64,000 nt of DNA from assembly GCF_030295385.1 (NCBI RefSeq), contig NZ_AP027079.1, forward strand, positions 2,852,001-2,916,000, read 5' to 3'. The translations under genes were made by a program, and so were the position numbers. The notes under the pieces are model-generated. The model saw nothing but the letters and a program-made list of their open reading frames with translations, searched no databases and had not been told where the DNA came from. This document shows, piece by piece, positions 1-7,374 of the stretch. This stretch comes from Geothrix oryzae. GTDB lineage: Bacteria; Acidobacteriota; Holophagae; Holophagales; Holophagaceae. Position 1 is the first letter of the stretch, and every line of letters starts with the position of its first letter.

Positions 1-513
1 CATCGATTGCTGAGCGCCACCCTGATCGCCGCTTTCTCCCTGGCCGTCCTGCCCGCCAGCGCCCGGCCCGATGACCACCGCCGCGACCAGCGCGAAGATC
101 GACGCGAAGATCGCCGAGATGACCGGCGGGACGATCGCGAAGACCGGAAATACTGGAAGGAACGCGACAAGGCCGAGCGCAAGTATTGGAAAGAACGGGA
201 GAAAGAAGGCCGGAAGCACGAACGCCACCGCTATGAAGATGAGGATCAGGACCGGGGCCGGGTGGGCCACCACCGCCCGCCCGCCTGGATGGACGGGTAC
301 TGGCGCCCTGGCGATCAGCGCCGCTATGTGGCCCTGGTGCCCGGCGACCCCTCCCGCATGTATGTCTTCCTCGAAGGGCGGTGGGTGCTGCGCCAGGTCC
401 GCGACCCCCGGGCCCGCCTAGATCTCGAAGGCGCCTTCCGTCTGCCCATGGCCCCGCCCCCGGTCGCCCCGCCCCGGATCGGCCTGGACCTGCATGTGGT
501 GCTGTTCAACTAG
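1..513 (+). CDS. Secreted, highly charged protein with RcnB-like C-terminus (5' end outside window)
   Basis: The reading frame is open from base 1, and the first possible start inside the window (TTG at 7) falls in the middle of a hydrophobic stretch (LLSATLIAAFSLAVLPASA). That stretch looks like a signal peptide, so the true start is probably just upstream. After the likely cleavage site comes a low-complexity segment rich in Arg, Asp, Glu and Lys (about residues 22-85). It contains two near copies of a KYWKER-type unit. A compact C-terminal part follows, with PPAWMDGYWRPGDQRRYVAL and a conserved-looking FLEGRWVLRQV stretch, which resembles small periplasmic RcnB-type proteins. The family link is weak. 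I infer an exported envelope protein of unknown role. Confidence 0.6.
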   Translation, partial: HRLLSATLIAAFSLAVLPASARPDDHRRDQREDRREDRRDDRRDDREDRKYWKERDKAERKYWKEREKEGRKHERHRYEDEDQDRGRVGHHRPPAWMDGYWRPGDQRRYVALVPGDPSRMYVFLEGRWVLRQVRDPRARLDLEGAFRLPMAPPPVAPPRIGLDLHVVLFN

Positions 514-607
514 CGTTGGTCAAAAATCGAGGATGGACCCAGGGTAATCCTGAGTCCATCCTTATGCGTTGGCCGGGACTCCGGACGGAGCCTGGACCGG
601 AGGATGC

Positions 608-1006
608 ATGCTGCGCCACTTCCTGCTCGGAAAGATCCATCGCGCCACCGTGACGAGGGCCGATCTGGACTATGTGGGGTCCATCACGCTCGATCCCCTG
701 CTCATCGAAGCCGCCGGCTTCATGGAGAACGAGAAGATCGACATCTACGATGTGACCAACGGGTCGCGCCTCTCGACCTATGTCATCCCCGGAGTGCCGG
801 GCTCAGGCGAGGTGGGCATCAACGGCGCCGCCGCGCACCTGGTGCACAAGGGGGACCTGGTCATCATCGCCGCCTACGGGTGGATGAGCGCGGAGGAGGC
901 CGAAACCGTGGCCCCCAAGGTCGTCTTCGTGGATGAGCGCAACCGCATCACCGAGCGCCGCACCCAGGAGCGGACGCCCCTCTGTGTCAGCGCCTTCAGG
1001 GATTGA
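608..1006 (+). CDS. panD: Aspartate 1-decarboxylase proenzyme
   Basis: It makes beta-alanine from L-aspartate for pantothenate and coenzyme A synthesis in the cytoplasm. The ATG at 608 has a GGAGG ribosome site at 599-603 and gives 132 residues, about the usual family length. An in-frame upstream start at 569 lacks this support. The self-cleavage site is visible: Gly24-Ser25 in the segment DYVGSITLD, where Ser25 becomes the catalytic pyruvoyl group. Lys9 and the [13 protein letters not shown] and [14 protein letters not shown] segments are typical of PanD. It stands alone on the plus strand between a secreted protein gene and rng; no other pantothenate gene is nearby. The assignment is secure. 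Confidence 0.96.
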   Translation: MLRHFLLGKIHRATVTRADLDYVGSITLDPLLIEAAGFMENEKIDIYDVTNGSRLSTYVIPGVPGSGEVGINGAAAHLVHKGDLVIIAAYGWMSAEEAETVAPKVVFVDERNRITERRTQERTPLCVSAFRD

Positions 1007-1251
1007 AGCGCTGGGACAGGATTAATAGGATTTAATAAATTATTTAACTTTAGTTAAGTAACTACTTAGCCCCACCAATCCAGTCCGCACTTCTCCCGAT
1101 TCAAAGAATTCGCACGGCCCGCGGAACCTACCCCGGTTGGCGCGGCATCCAAGGGTCATGGTAGAAATGACCTACCCTTCGGCCTGGTACGGCCCTGGGG
1201 CCCGCGGTCCGGGCAAGGCGCCCCTCCGCACGGTTCTGAAAGGTTGGTTCC

Positions 1252-2778
1252 ATGGAAGTCCGCAAGTCCCTGGTGGTCAATTCGACCCCGCTGGAGACGC
1301 GCATCGCGCTGCTTGAGAACGGCCAGCTCTGCGAGCTGTTCCTCGAGCGGACGATGAACAAGAGCCAAGTCGGGGATGTCTACAAAGGTCGGGTGGCCAA
1401 GCTGCTCCCCGGCATGCAGAGCGCCTTCGTGGGCATCGGAGGCGCCAAGGACGGGTTCCTCTACCTGGACGACCCCGTGGCCCAACGGCTGGGGGCGGAC
1501 CTGTCCGCCGACGAGGACGGGGAGGAGGCCGCTGAGGACCTGCCGCCCCCGCCACCGCCCCTGCCCCCCCTCAAGGAGGGCGAGGAGACCCTGGTCCAGG
1601 TGGTGAAGGACCCCATCGGCTCCAAGGGTCCGCGGCTGTCCCGCCACCTGAGCTTCCCCGGCCGCTTCCTGGTGTTCATGCCGGGCATCGACCACATCGG
1701 CATCTCCCGCAAGATCACGGATCCCGAAGAGCGGGAGCGTCTCCGCGACCTCATCCGCAGCCACACCCAGCCCGGCGAGGGCTTCATCGTCCGCACCGCC
1801 GCCATCGGTGAGAAGGACGAGGACCTGGTGGGGGATGTGACCTTCCTGCGCCAGATGTGGCAGGAGATCCAGGCCAAGGCCGACACCGTGCCGGCGCCCG
1901 GCCTGGTGTGGCAGGACCTGCGCCTGCTCCAGAAGGTCATGCGCGACATCTTCCGCGAGGAGGTCTCCACCTTCTGGGTGGATGACGCCGAGGCCCACCA
2001 GGAGGTTCTGGCCTTCGTGGAGAAGCTCCACCCGGAGTGGGCCAACCGCGTGAAGCAGTTCACCTCGGACCTGCCCATCTTTGATGCGTTCGGCATCGAG
2101 GCCGAAATCGACTCGGCCCGGCAGCCCAAGGTCTTCCTCAAGCACGGGGGCTCCATCGTGCTGAACCAGACCGAGGCCCTGGTCAGCGTGGATGTGAACA
2201 CGGGCAAGTTCGTCGGCAAGAAGGATCTGGAAGAGACCGTCTACCTCACCAACCTCGAGGCCATCCCCGAGATCGTGCGGCAGCTCCGCCTGCGCAACCT
2301 GGGCGGCATCGTGGTCATCGATTTCATCGACATGGTGGATCCCACGCACCGCGATGAAGTGCTGGCCCGCCTCCAGGAGGAACTCAAGCGGGACCGCAAC
2401 CACGCCCGGGCCGGCGGCATCTCCGAATTCGGGCTGGTGGAGCTCACGCGCAAGCGGACCGGGCCTTCCCTCGAGCGGCTGCTCACGCAGCCCTGCCCTG
2501 TCTGCAACGGGGCCGGCCGCACCCAGAGCCCCGAGACTTCCCTGCTCAAGGCCTACCGTGAGCTCGTGCGGCTGGGGGAGCGCCTGCGCGGCGCCGATGT
2601 GCGCCTGACCGTGCACCCCGAGCTGGCGGGGGCGCTGCACCAGGAAGCCCGGGAGGGCCTCATGCAGCTGGCCCGGCTCCTCGGCGCCCGCGTCCAGTGG
2701 ATCGAGCGCCAGGACGCTCCCCGGCACGCCGTGGTCATGGACCTCCAGCTGGCCGGTTCGGACTCGGCAACCGCCTAA
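1252..2778 (+). CDS. rng: Ribonuclease E/G family endoribonuclease (RNase G type)
   Basis: This is a single-strand-specific endoribonuclease for rRNA maturation and mRNA decay. The 508 residues match RNase G length and lack the long RNase E scaffold tail. An N-terminal S1-type domain (about 35-150) is followed by the catalytic domain with metal-binding Asp314 (SVDVNTG) and Asp357 (VIDFIDM), and by the zinc-link CPVC (Cys415, Cys418). The S1 domain carries an unusual acidic and proline-rich insertion at about residues 84-108. The ATG at 1252 begins the conserved N-terminus. The 245-base upstream gap has an AT-rich patch near 1020-1060, including a short inverted repeat TTAACT-TT-AGTTAA at 1044-1057, which might be promoter or operator sequence. 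Confidence 0.95.
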   Translation: MEVRKSLVVNSTPLETRIALLENGQLCELFLERTMNKSQVGDVYKGRVAKLLPGMQSAFVGIGGAKDGFLYLDDPVAQRLGADLSADEDGEEAAEDLPPPPPPLPPLKEGEETLVQVVKDPIGSKGPRLSRHLSFPGRFLVFMPGIDHIGISRKITDPEERERLRDLIRSHTQPGEGFIVRTAAIGEKDEDLVGDVTFLRQMWQEIQAKADTVPAPGLVWQDLRLLQKVMRDIFREEVSTFWVDDAEAHQEVLAFVEKLHPEWANRVKQFTSDLPIFDAFGIEAEIDSARQPKVFLKHGGSIVLNQTEALVSVDVNTGKFVGKKDLEETVYLTNLEAIPEIVRQLRLRNLGGIVVIDFIDMVDPTHRDEVLARLQEELKRDRNHARAGGISEFGLVELTRKRTGPSLERLLTQPCPVCNGAGRTQSPETSLLKAYRELVRLGERLRGADVRLTVHPELAGALHQEAREGLMQLARLLGARVQWIERQDAPRHAVVMDLQLAGSDSATA

Positions 2779-2819
2779 GCGGCCTGCAAGCTCCAGCCCC
2801 AGCCCGCTATCCGAGCCCA

Positions 2820-3500
2820 CTACCCGAGACAGGTCGGACAGCGCATGCCGGCTTGGAGGTTCTCGATGAGCTCGGGCACCCGATCCAGGCTCCGCACTTC
2901 GTAGAGAGGCGCGTCGGGGTGGTGATCGGGCCGGGGCTTGGCCTCCCGGTTCACCCAGATGGCGGTCCAGCCTGCGGCCAGGGCGCCTTCCACATCATCG
3001 GTCCAGCTGTCGCCCACCATGGCCAGGTTGCCGGGAAAGAGGCCCAGGCGCCGCTGCACGGCCTCATAGGCCGCGGCCTCGGGCTTGAGCGCCCCCAGGT
3101 CGGCACTCCGGTGTTGGAGTCGGATCCGGTCAGAGATACCCAGCCGATCCAGCAGTTCCAGGCCGAAACTCTGCGTATTCGACAGCAGGGCCACCCGAGC
3201 CAGGTCGCGCACGGCACCCACAGCCTCCGGCGCGCCGGCAAAACACTGGGCCTGGTCGCCCGCCTCCCGGAAGGCCTGGGCCATCGCCTCCACCTGCGCC
3301 TCATCCAGGCCCGCAGGCTCGCGCCAGGCCTCCAGAAAGGCCTCCACCGAATCATAGGGGCGGATCATCCCGTCCCGCATGAGGGGGCCGTGCAGATGGA
3401 CCTGCTCCGGCCTCATCAGGCCCTTCAACCGCTGGAAGGGGCTGCCCGCCGGGCTGAAGACCAGCGTATTCCAGAGGTCGAAGACGACGGCGCGGATCAT
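2820..3500 (-). CDS. HAD-superfamily hydrolase
   Basis: A 226-residue haloacid-dehalogenase-like hydrolase, probably a small-molecule phosphatase. Motif I is VVFDLWNTL with nucleophile Asp8. The second Asp of classic HAD phosphatases (position +2) is Trp10 here, as in a recognisable subset of the superfamily. Motif II is near LLSNTQ, the motif III Lys lies in the ALKPEAAAYEAV segment, and motif IV is GDSWTDDVEGALAAG. An alpha-helical cap sits between motifs I and II. The C-terminus ends in CPTCLG, a pair of cysteines of unknown purpose. It is the last gene of a minus-strand set after queD and the LEA-like lipoprotein (33-base gap), and is convergent with rng. The substrate cannot be told. Confidence 0.85.
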   Translation of the reverse strand: MIRAVVFDLWNTLVFSPAGSPFQRLKGLMRPEQVHLHGPLMRDGMIRPYDSVEAFLEAWREPAGLDEAQVEAMAQAFREAGDQAQCFAGAPEAVGAVRDLARVALLSNTQSFGLELLDRLGISDRIRLQHRSADLGALKPEAAAYEAVQRRLGLFPGNLAMVGDSWTDDVEGALAAGWTAIWVNREAKPRPDHHPDAPLYEVRSLDRVPELIENLQAGMRCPTCLG

Positions 3501-3533
3501 GTCAGGCGGTGCAGCGTGGACAGTGGACGGGCC

Positions 3534-4034
3534 TCATCGGCCGCTCTCCCGGCGGGTGCGGAAAGGCACGCCGAATTCGATCCCCAGCACTTCGAAGCGG
3601 GCCTCGCCCGCCAGGTTCCAAGTGGCGGGCTCATGGCGCAACACCGCCCCGGACAGGGGCCCCCAGGCCGACTTGAGGTCGGCATATCCGAGCACCACAT
3701 CCACGCGCAGAACGCTGCGGCCCTTCGGAGCGAGGTCGGCGCCTTCGGGGAAGCTCACCGATCCGAGGCCATGGTCTCCGCCCTGGGCCGCCAGCCGGAG
3801 GTCTCCGCTCACCCGCCGGGTGCGGAGGCGCTGGTCCGAGGGGTTGTCCACGCCCACCTCGAGCCTCAGGCGAAGCCGGGACTGCTCGAGGGGAAAGGCC
3901 AGTTCCACCTGGGGTTCCACCCGATCCAGGGTGAACCGCAGCTGGCGGGCGGCCTCTTCATAGCGCAGGGCGGGGTTGATGGCCTCACAACCGACCAACA
4001 GCACCAGCGCGGGAAGGGCCCAGAGGCGTCGCAT
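3534..4034 (-). CDS. LEA14/WHy-type lipoprotein
   Basis: A small envelope lipoprotein of 166 residues. The N-terminus has a lipoprotein signal peptide with lipobox LVGC (Cys at about residue 16). The rest reads as a single beta-sandwich of the late-embryogenesis-abundant type 2 (WHy) kind. Features are alternating hydrophobic strands, a VGVDNPSDQRLRTRRVSGDL segment with the typical NP turn, and a late DVVLGYADLKSAWG segment. Such proteins are found tethered to bacterial membranes but their exact role is unclear. The start ATG follows the queD stop by one base, so it is very likely co-transcribed and possibly translationally coupled. Confidence 0.75.
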   Translation of the reverse strand: MRRLWALPALVLLVGCEAINPALRYEEAARQLRFTLDRVEPQVELAFPLEQSRLRLRLEVGVDNPSDQRLRTRRVSGDLRLAAQGGDHGLGSVSFPEGADLAPKGRSVLRVDVVLGYADLKSAWGPLSGAVLRHEPATWNLAGEARFEVLGIEFGVPFRTRRESGR

Positions 4035-4035
4035 G

Positions 4036-4383
4036 TCAGGCTCCGCGGTAGATCACGCAGTTGTCGGTCGTTTCAAAGACCTCGATCTGGCAGAGCTGGG
4101 GCAGGGACGGCTTGAGCTGCTCCCAGATCCACACCGAGATGTTCTCGGCCGTGGACAGGGGGATCAGGTCGTTGAGGAAGCGGTGATCCAGCTTCGAGAT
4201 CACCTTGTCCACCACCACCTTCGAGAGGTCGTCGAAATCGATGATCATGCCCGTTTCGGGATTCACGGCACCTTCCAGCAGCACGAAGAGCTTGTAGCTG
4301 TGACCATGCAGGTTCCGGCACTTGCCCGGGTGGTTGTAGATGAAATGGGCGGCTTCGAACCAGTACTCTTTGCGCAGGATCAT
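4036..4383 (-). CDS. queD: 6-carboxytetrahydropterin synthase / 6-pyruvoyl-tetrahydropterin synthase family
   Basis: It converts 7,8-dihydroneopterin triphosphate to 6-carboxytetrahydropterin, the second step of queuosine (preQ0) synthesis. Family features from the start at 4383 are FEAAHF with zinc ligand His13, the CxxxHGH motif (Cys22, His26, His28), MIIDFDDLSK, and the LDHRFLND segment. At 115 residues it has normal length. A longer in-frame start at 4410 would run through the terminator hairpin at 4398-4423, so the ATG at 4383 is preferred. It leads a compact minus-strand group (queD, LEA-like lipoprotein, HAD). No other queuosine gene is in the window, so a pterin role other than QueD cannot be excluded. 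Confidence 0.9.
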   Translation of the reverse strand: MILRKEYWFEAAHFIYNHPGKCRNLHGHSYKLFVLLEGAVNPETGMIIDFDDLSKVVVDKVISKLDHRFLNDLIPLSTAENISVWIWEQLKPSLPQLCQIEVFETTDNCVIYRGA

Positions 4384-4397
4384 GGCACTCACGATGA

Positions 4398-4423
4398 AAA
4401 GGCCCCGCATGGGCGGGGCCTTT
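4398..4423 (-). terminator. Intrinsic terminator of the SLBB export gene
   Basis: An 11-bp perfect inverted repeat (AAAGGCCCCGC at 4398-4408 and its complement at 4413-4423) with a four-base loop. Read on the minus strand it is followed by a run of T. It lies between the stop of the export-protein gene at 4446 and the start of queD at 4383. Confidence 0.85.
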
Positions 4424-4445
4424 CATTCTATCAGCAGGGCCGGGC

Positions 4446-7250
4446 CTATTTGACGGCGTTCAGGATCAGGGCCAGTGGCGTCAGGGCCTGGAGGTTCTCC
4501 TGCCAGCTGGAGTCGCGGCGGAAGCGCTGGGGCACCAGCACCGTGTCGCCGGGTTCCACGGTCCTGCCCTCGATCCAAGAATCCAGGATGCGGCCATCGG
4601 CCTTGAGCAGGCGGATGTTCGAGGTGTCCGCATTCCGGGTGGTGCCACCGGCGAGCTTGAGCAGGTCACCCACCTTCATGCCCTTCCGAACCTTGTAGGT
4701 GGCGAAGGGACTGGCCGTTTCGCCCACCACATAGGCCGCCTCGGTGGCCCGGGGGATGATGATCTCATCCCCGTCCTGCAGCTCCACATCCGAGAGGGCC
4801 TCTCCCTTCAGCGCACCGCCGAAATCCACCACCATGCGGTTCAGGCTGCCGGCCAGGAGGCCGTGGAGCAGGGGATTCTTCAGCAGCTGGCCCGAAAGAG
4901 GCTGCCGCTTGGTTTCGTTCAGGCGTTCGAGGATCTCGTTGATCCCCTTGGCCGTGGGATCCTTCCCCATGAGGCCGGATTCCTCGGCCGCCCGCTGCAG
5001 GGAGGCGTCCTGGGTGCTCATCCGCCGCAGGAAGATGCCCGCCTGGGGCATGGCCTCCGCAGTCAGTCCGCCGGCCCGCTGGATGAGCCCGCTCAGCGAG
5101 GGTTTGGCCGAATCCAGCGTGTACGATCCCGGCCGCGCCACCTGCCCCGTGATCCGCACGGTGCGATGGATCTTGTAGTCGGGCTTCTCGAAGAGGCTCA
5201 GCTGGTCATCCGACTGGATGCGGGGGTTCGTGGCCTCGTCCAGGAGCGTGATGGGGCTGGCGGTTTCCGTGGAGAGTAGCTTGGCCAGGTCGAGTCGGAT
5301 CACCTCGCTGGGCTTGCCATCCTTGCTGCGAGCCAGCTCGGCCACCAGGCGGTCCGCCGATTTCGCAGGCACGCCGGCGCGGAAGATGAGGTCCGAGGCC
5401 CTCATCCCGTCATGGAAGGCGTAGGTGCCGGGCCGGGCCACGGGCCCCAGCACCGTCACGAGCTTCGGCAGGCGGAGATCTTCCATGCGGAACAGCTCCA
5501 CCCGGTCCCGGTCCTCCAGCAAGAGGTTGTGCGTGGCGTCGCCCGCCAGGGCCTTGTCCACATCGAACGCCAGGAACCGGCTCGTGCCGTCCACCGCGGT
5601 CCGCACCACCTCTCCCCGGGCCCGATAGGTATCCGGCAGCACCTGAGCTTCCCGGCGGAGCAGGTCGCCCACCTTCAGCCCCTCCGTGCGGGCGAAGACG
5701 CCGGGCACCCGCGCCCAGCCGCTGATCTGAACCACAGGCCCCGTGCGTTCCCGGCGAGGGAGGGCCGACAGCACATCCCCGCGCTGCAGGGCCAGATGGT
5801 TGGCCGAATCCAGGGGCACATCCTGGCCGCTGAGGGTGCCTGCCGCATCCCGTCGGCGGAGGGTCAGCGTCCCGGGACCCGCCTCCGGGGCAAATCCACC
5901 GGCAAACCGCAGGGCCTCGGCCACGGTCTCACCCGCCCGAAGCTCGAACTGCAGGCGAGGGGCCACGCCAGTCGATTCCCAGCGCCGCAGCCACTCCGGC
6001 AGAGACTCGTTCGCATCCTGGGGGAACACGGGGAGTTGGGTCTCGGGATTGATCCGAACGCGATGGTCGCCCTGGGGCGCTTCCTTGAGGACCACCAACT
6101 GACGCTTCAAGAAGAAAAGCCGATCCTCCAAAGCGGCCCGCTCCGTCAGGCTAAGCACAGGTGCCTGAGGCATCCGGCTGCCCAACTGCGCGGCGGTCTG
6201 GGGCTCACGCCCCTGACTCTGGGGGTCCGCATTCTCACCACCCTCCGCGATTCCAGCTCCCTGGTTCGGCGACAGCTGGGCCTCGATGGCCTTGATTTCA
6301 CGCTGAGTCCGCTCGCGTTGTTCCTTCAAAGGATCCAGATCCAGATCCTCCGGCTCGACCGTGTCCCCTTTCTGCCGTTTCGGCTCAGGCGGAAGGGCCA
6401 CCACCCGCTGGAAGGCGCCCTCCAGCAGCACTTGGTTCTGGGCCAGGGGCACAAAGACGGTGTCCCCGTTCTGGAGGGCCACATTGGGATTCCCCAGGCC
6501 TTCGGCCCGAAGCGGATAGAGGTCCAGCCCGGCCACCTTGTGCCCGCCCCGCATGACGCGGATGTCGCGGTAGCTGCCGACCGCGGTGGGCCCCCCGGCC
6601 AGGCTCAGCACATTGACCAGCGAACTGAGGCTCGACACCAGATAGCTGCCGGGCCGGTAGACCTCACCCATGACGAAGACCCGCACCTCGCGCAGCTTGA
6701 TCACCTGCAAGTCCACCGAGGAGCGCGAGAAGTTGCGGCTCACCAGCCCCTGCACCGCCGCCTTGGCCTTGCCCAGCGTCAGGCCGCCCACCTTGGCCGT
6801 GCCCACCTTGGGAATCACGATCTCGCCCCGGCCGTCCACCTGCACCGGAAGGTCGAAGGTGGCGCTGCCGAAGACATTGAGGTTCAGCCGGTCGCCCGTG
6901 CCCAACACATAATCCTCGGCAATGCCCCCTTCCGTGGCGGCCGAACCCCGCTGCCGCACCTGGAACAGATCGGCGCCGAAGCGGCGCGGTCCCTTCTCAC
7001 GGCGCTTCAGGGCCCGGACCTCCTCGTCCAGCTTTTCATCTTCGCTTCGCTGACGGGCGGCGTCTTCAGGGGTCGCAGGGGTCGCGGTAGCCGCAGGAAG
7101 GGTCGTAGAACGCCCGGGCACGGCATCCGCCGCACCCACCCCCTGGGCCCCGGCTGCCTGTTTCAGGGCCTGGAGATCGAGTCCCTGGGGAAGTTGAGCG
7201 AAGAGGGCCGAGGTCAGGATCGCCGCGCCGCCCAGAAGGTTGAATCGCAT
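4446..7250 (-). CDS. Large outer-membrane polysaccharide export (OPX) protein with multiple SLBB domains
   Basis: Predicted to form or gate the outer-membrane exit for a surface polysaccharide. The ATG at 7250 has a GGAG ribosome site and begins a clear signal peptide (MRFNLLGGAAILTSALFA), giving 934 residues. This is far longer than Wza (about 380). A polysaccharide-export domain is seen near 110-190 (YVLGTGDRLNLNVFGSATFD), then at least five SLBB-like repeats. Each shows a GxVxxPGxY-type core, such as GEVYRPGSYLVSS, GPVARPGTYAFHDG and GQVARPGSYTLDSA. A charged linker rich in Glu and Gln lies near 285-370. No tyrosine-kinase (Wzc) partner is in the window. It is transcribed divergently from the WbpM-like dehydratase, with 124 bases between starts. 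Confidence 0.9.
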   Translation of the reverse strand: MRFNLLGGAAILTSALFAQLPQGLDLQALKQAAGAQGVGAADAVPGRSTTLPAATATPATPEDAARQRSEDEKLDEEVRALKRREKGPRRFGADLFQVRQRGSAATEGGIAEDYVLGTGDRLNLNVFGSATFDLPVQVDGRGEIVIPKVGTAKVGGLTLGKAKAAVQGLVSRNFSRSSVDLQVIKLREVRVFVMGEVYRPGSYLVSSLSSLVNVLSLAGGPTAVGSYRDIRVMRGGHKVAGLDLYPLRAEGLGNPNVALQNGDTVFVPLAQNQVLLEGAFQRVVALPPEPKRQKGDTVEPEDLDLDPLKEQRERTQREIKAIEAQLSPNQGAGIAEGGENADPQSQGREPQTAAQLGSRMPQAPVLSLTERAALEDRLFFLKRQLVVLKEAPQGDHRVRINPETQLPVFPQDANESLPEWLRRWESTGVAPRLQFELRAGETVAEALRFAGGFAPEAGPGTLTLRRRDAAGTLSGQDVPLDSANHLALQRGDVLSALPRRERTGPVVQISGWARVPGVFARTEGLKVGDLLRREAQVLPDTYRARGEVVRTAVDGTSRFLAFDVDKALAGDATHNLLLEDRDRVELFRMEDLRLPKLVTVLGPVARPGTYAFHDGMRASDLIFRAGVPAKSADRLVAELARSKDGKPSEVIRLDLAKLLSTETASPITLLDEATNPRIQSDDQLSLFEKPDYKIHRTVRITGQVARPGSYTLDSAKPSLSGLIQRAGGLTAEAMPQAGIFLRRMSTQDASLQRAAEESGLMGKDPTAKGINEILERLNETKRQPLSGQLLKNPLLHGLLAGSLNRMVVDFGGALKGEALSDVELQDGDEIIIPRATEAAYVVGETASPFATYKVRKGMKVGDLLKLAGGTTRNADTSNIRLLKADGRILDSWIEGRTVEPGDTVLVPQRFRRDSSWQENLQALTPLALILNAVK

Positions 7251-7374
7251 GACAGCTCCAATGAATTCACATGAAATCCAGCATTGACAAGGGTTCAGGT
7301 TATCATGGCCCCGCAGCTCTTTCAGCCACCCAGGAACACCCGCGTATTCCTCATTTGATGAGCCGTCTCGAGTC

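Noticed and set aside
4384-4410. Upstream start for queD at 4410
   Set aside because: It would place the start inside the terminator hairpin of the preceding gene and add residues not seen in the family.
7251-7374. A sigma-70 promoter with TTGACA at 7284
   Set aside because: No -10 box at a suitable distance; only the -35-like hexamer is seen, so it was not listed.
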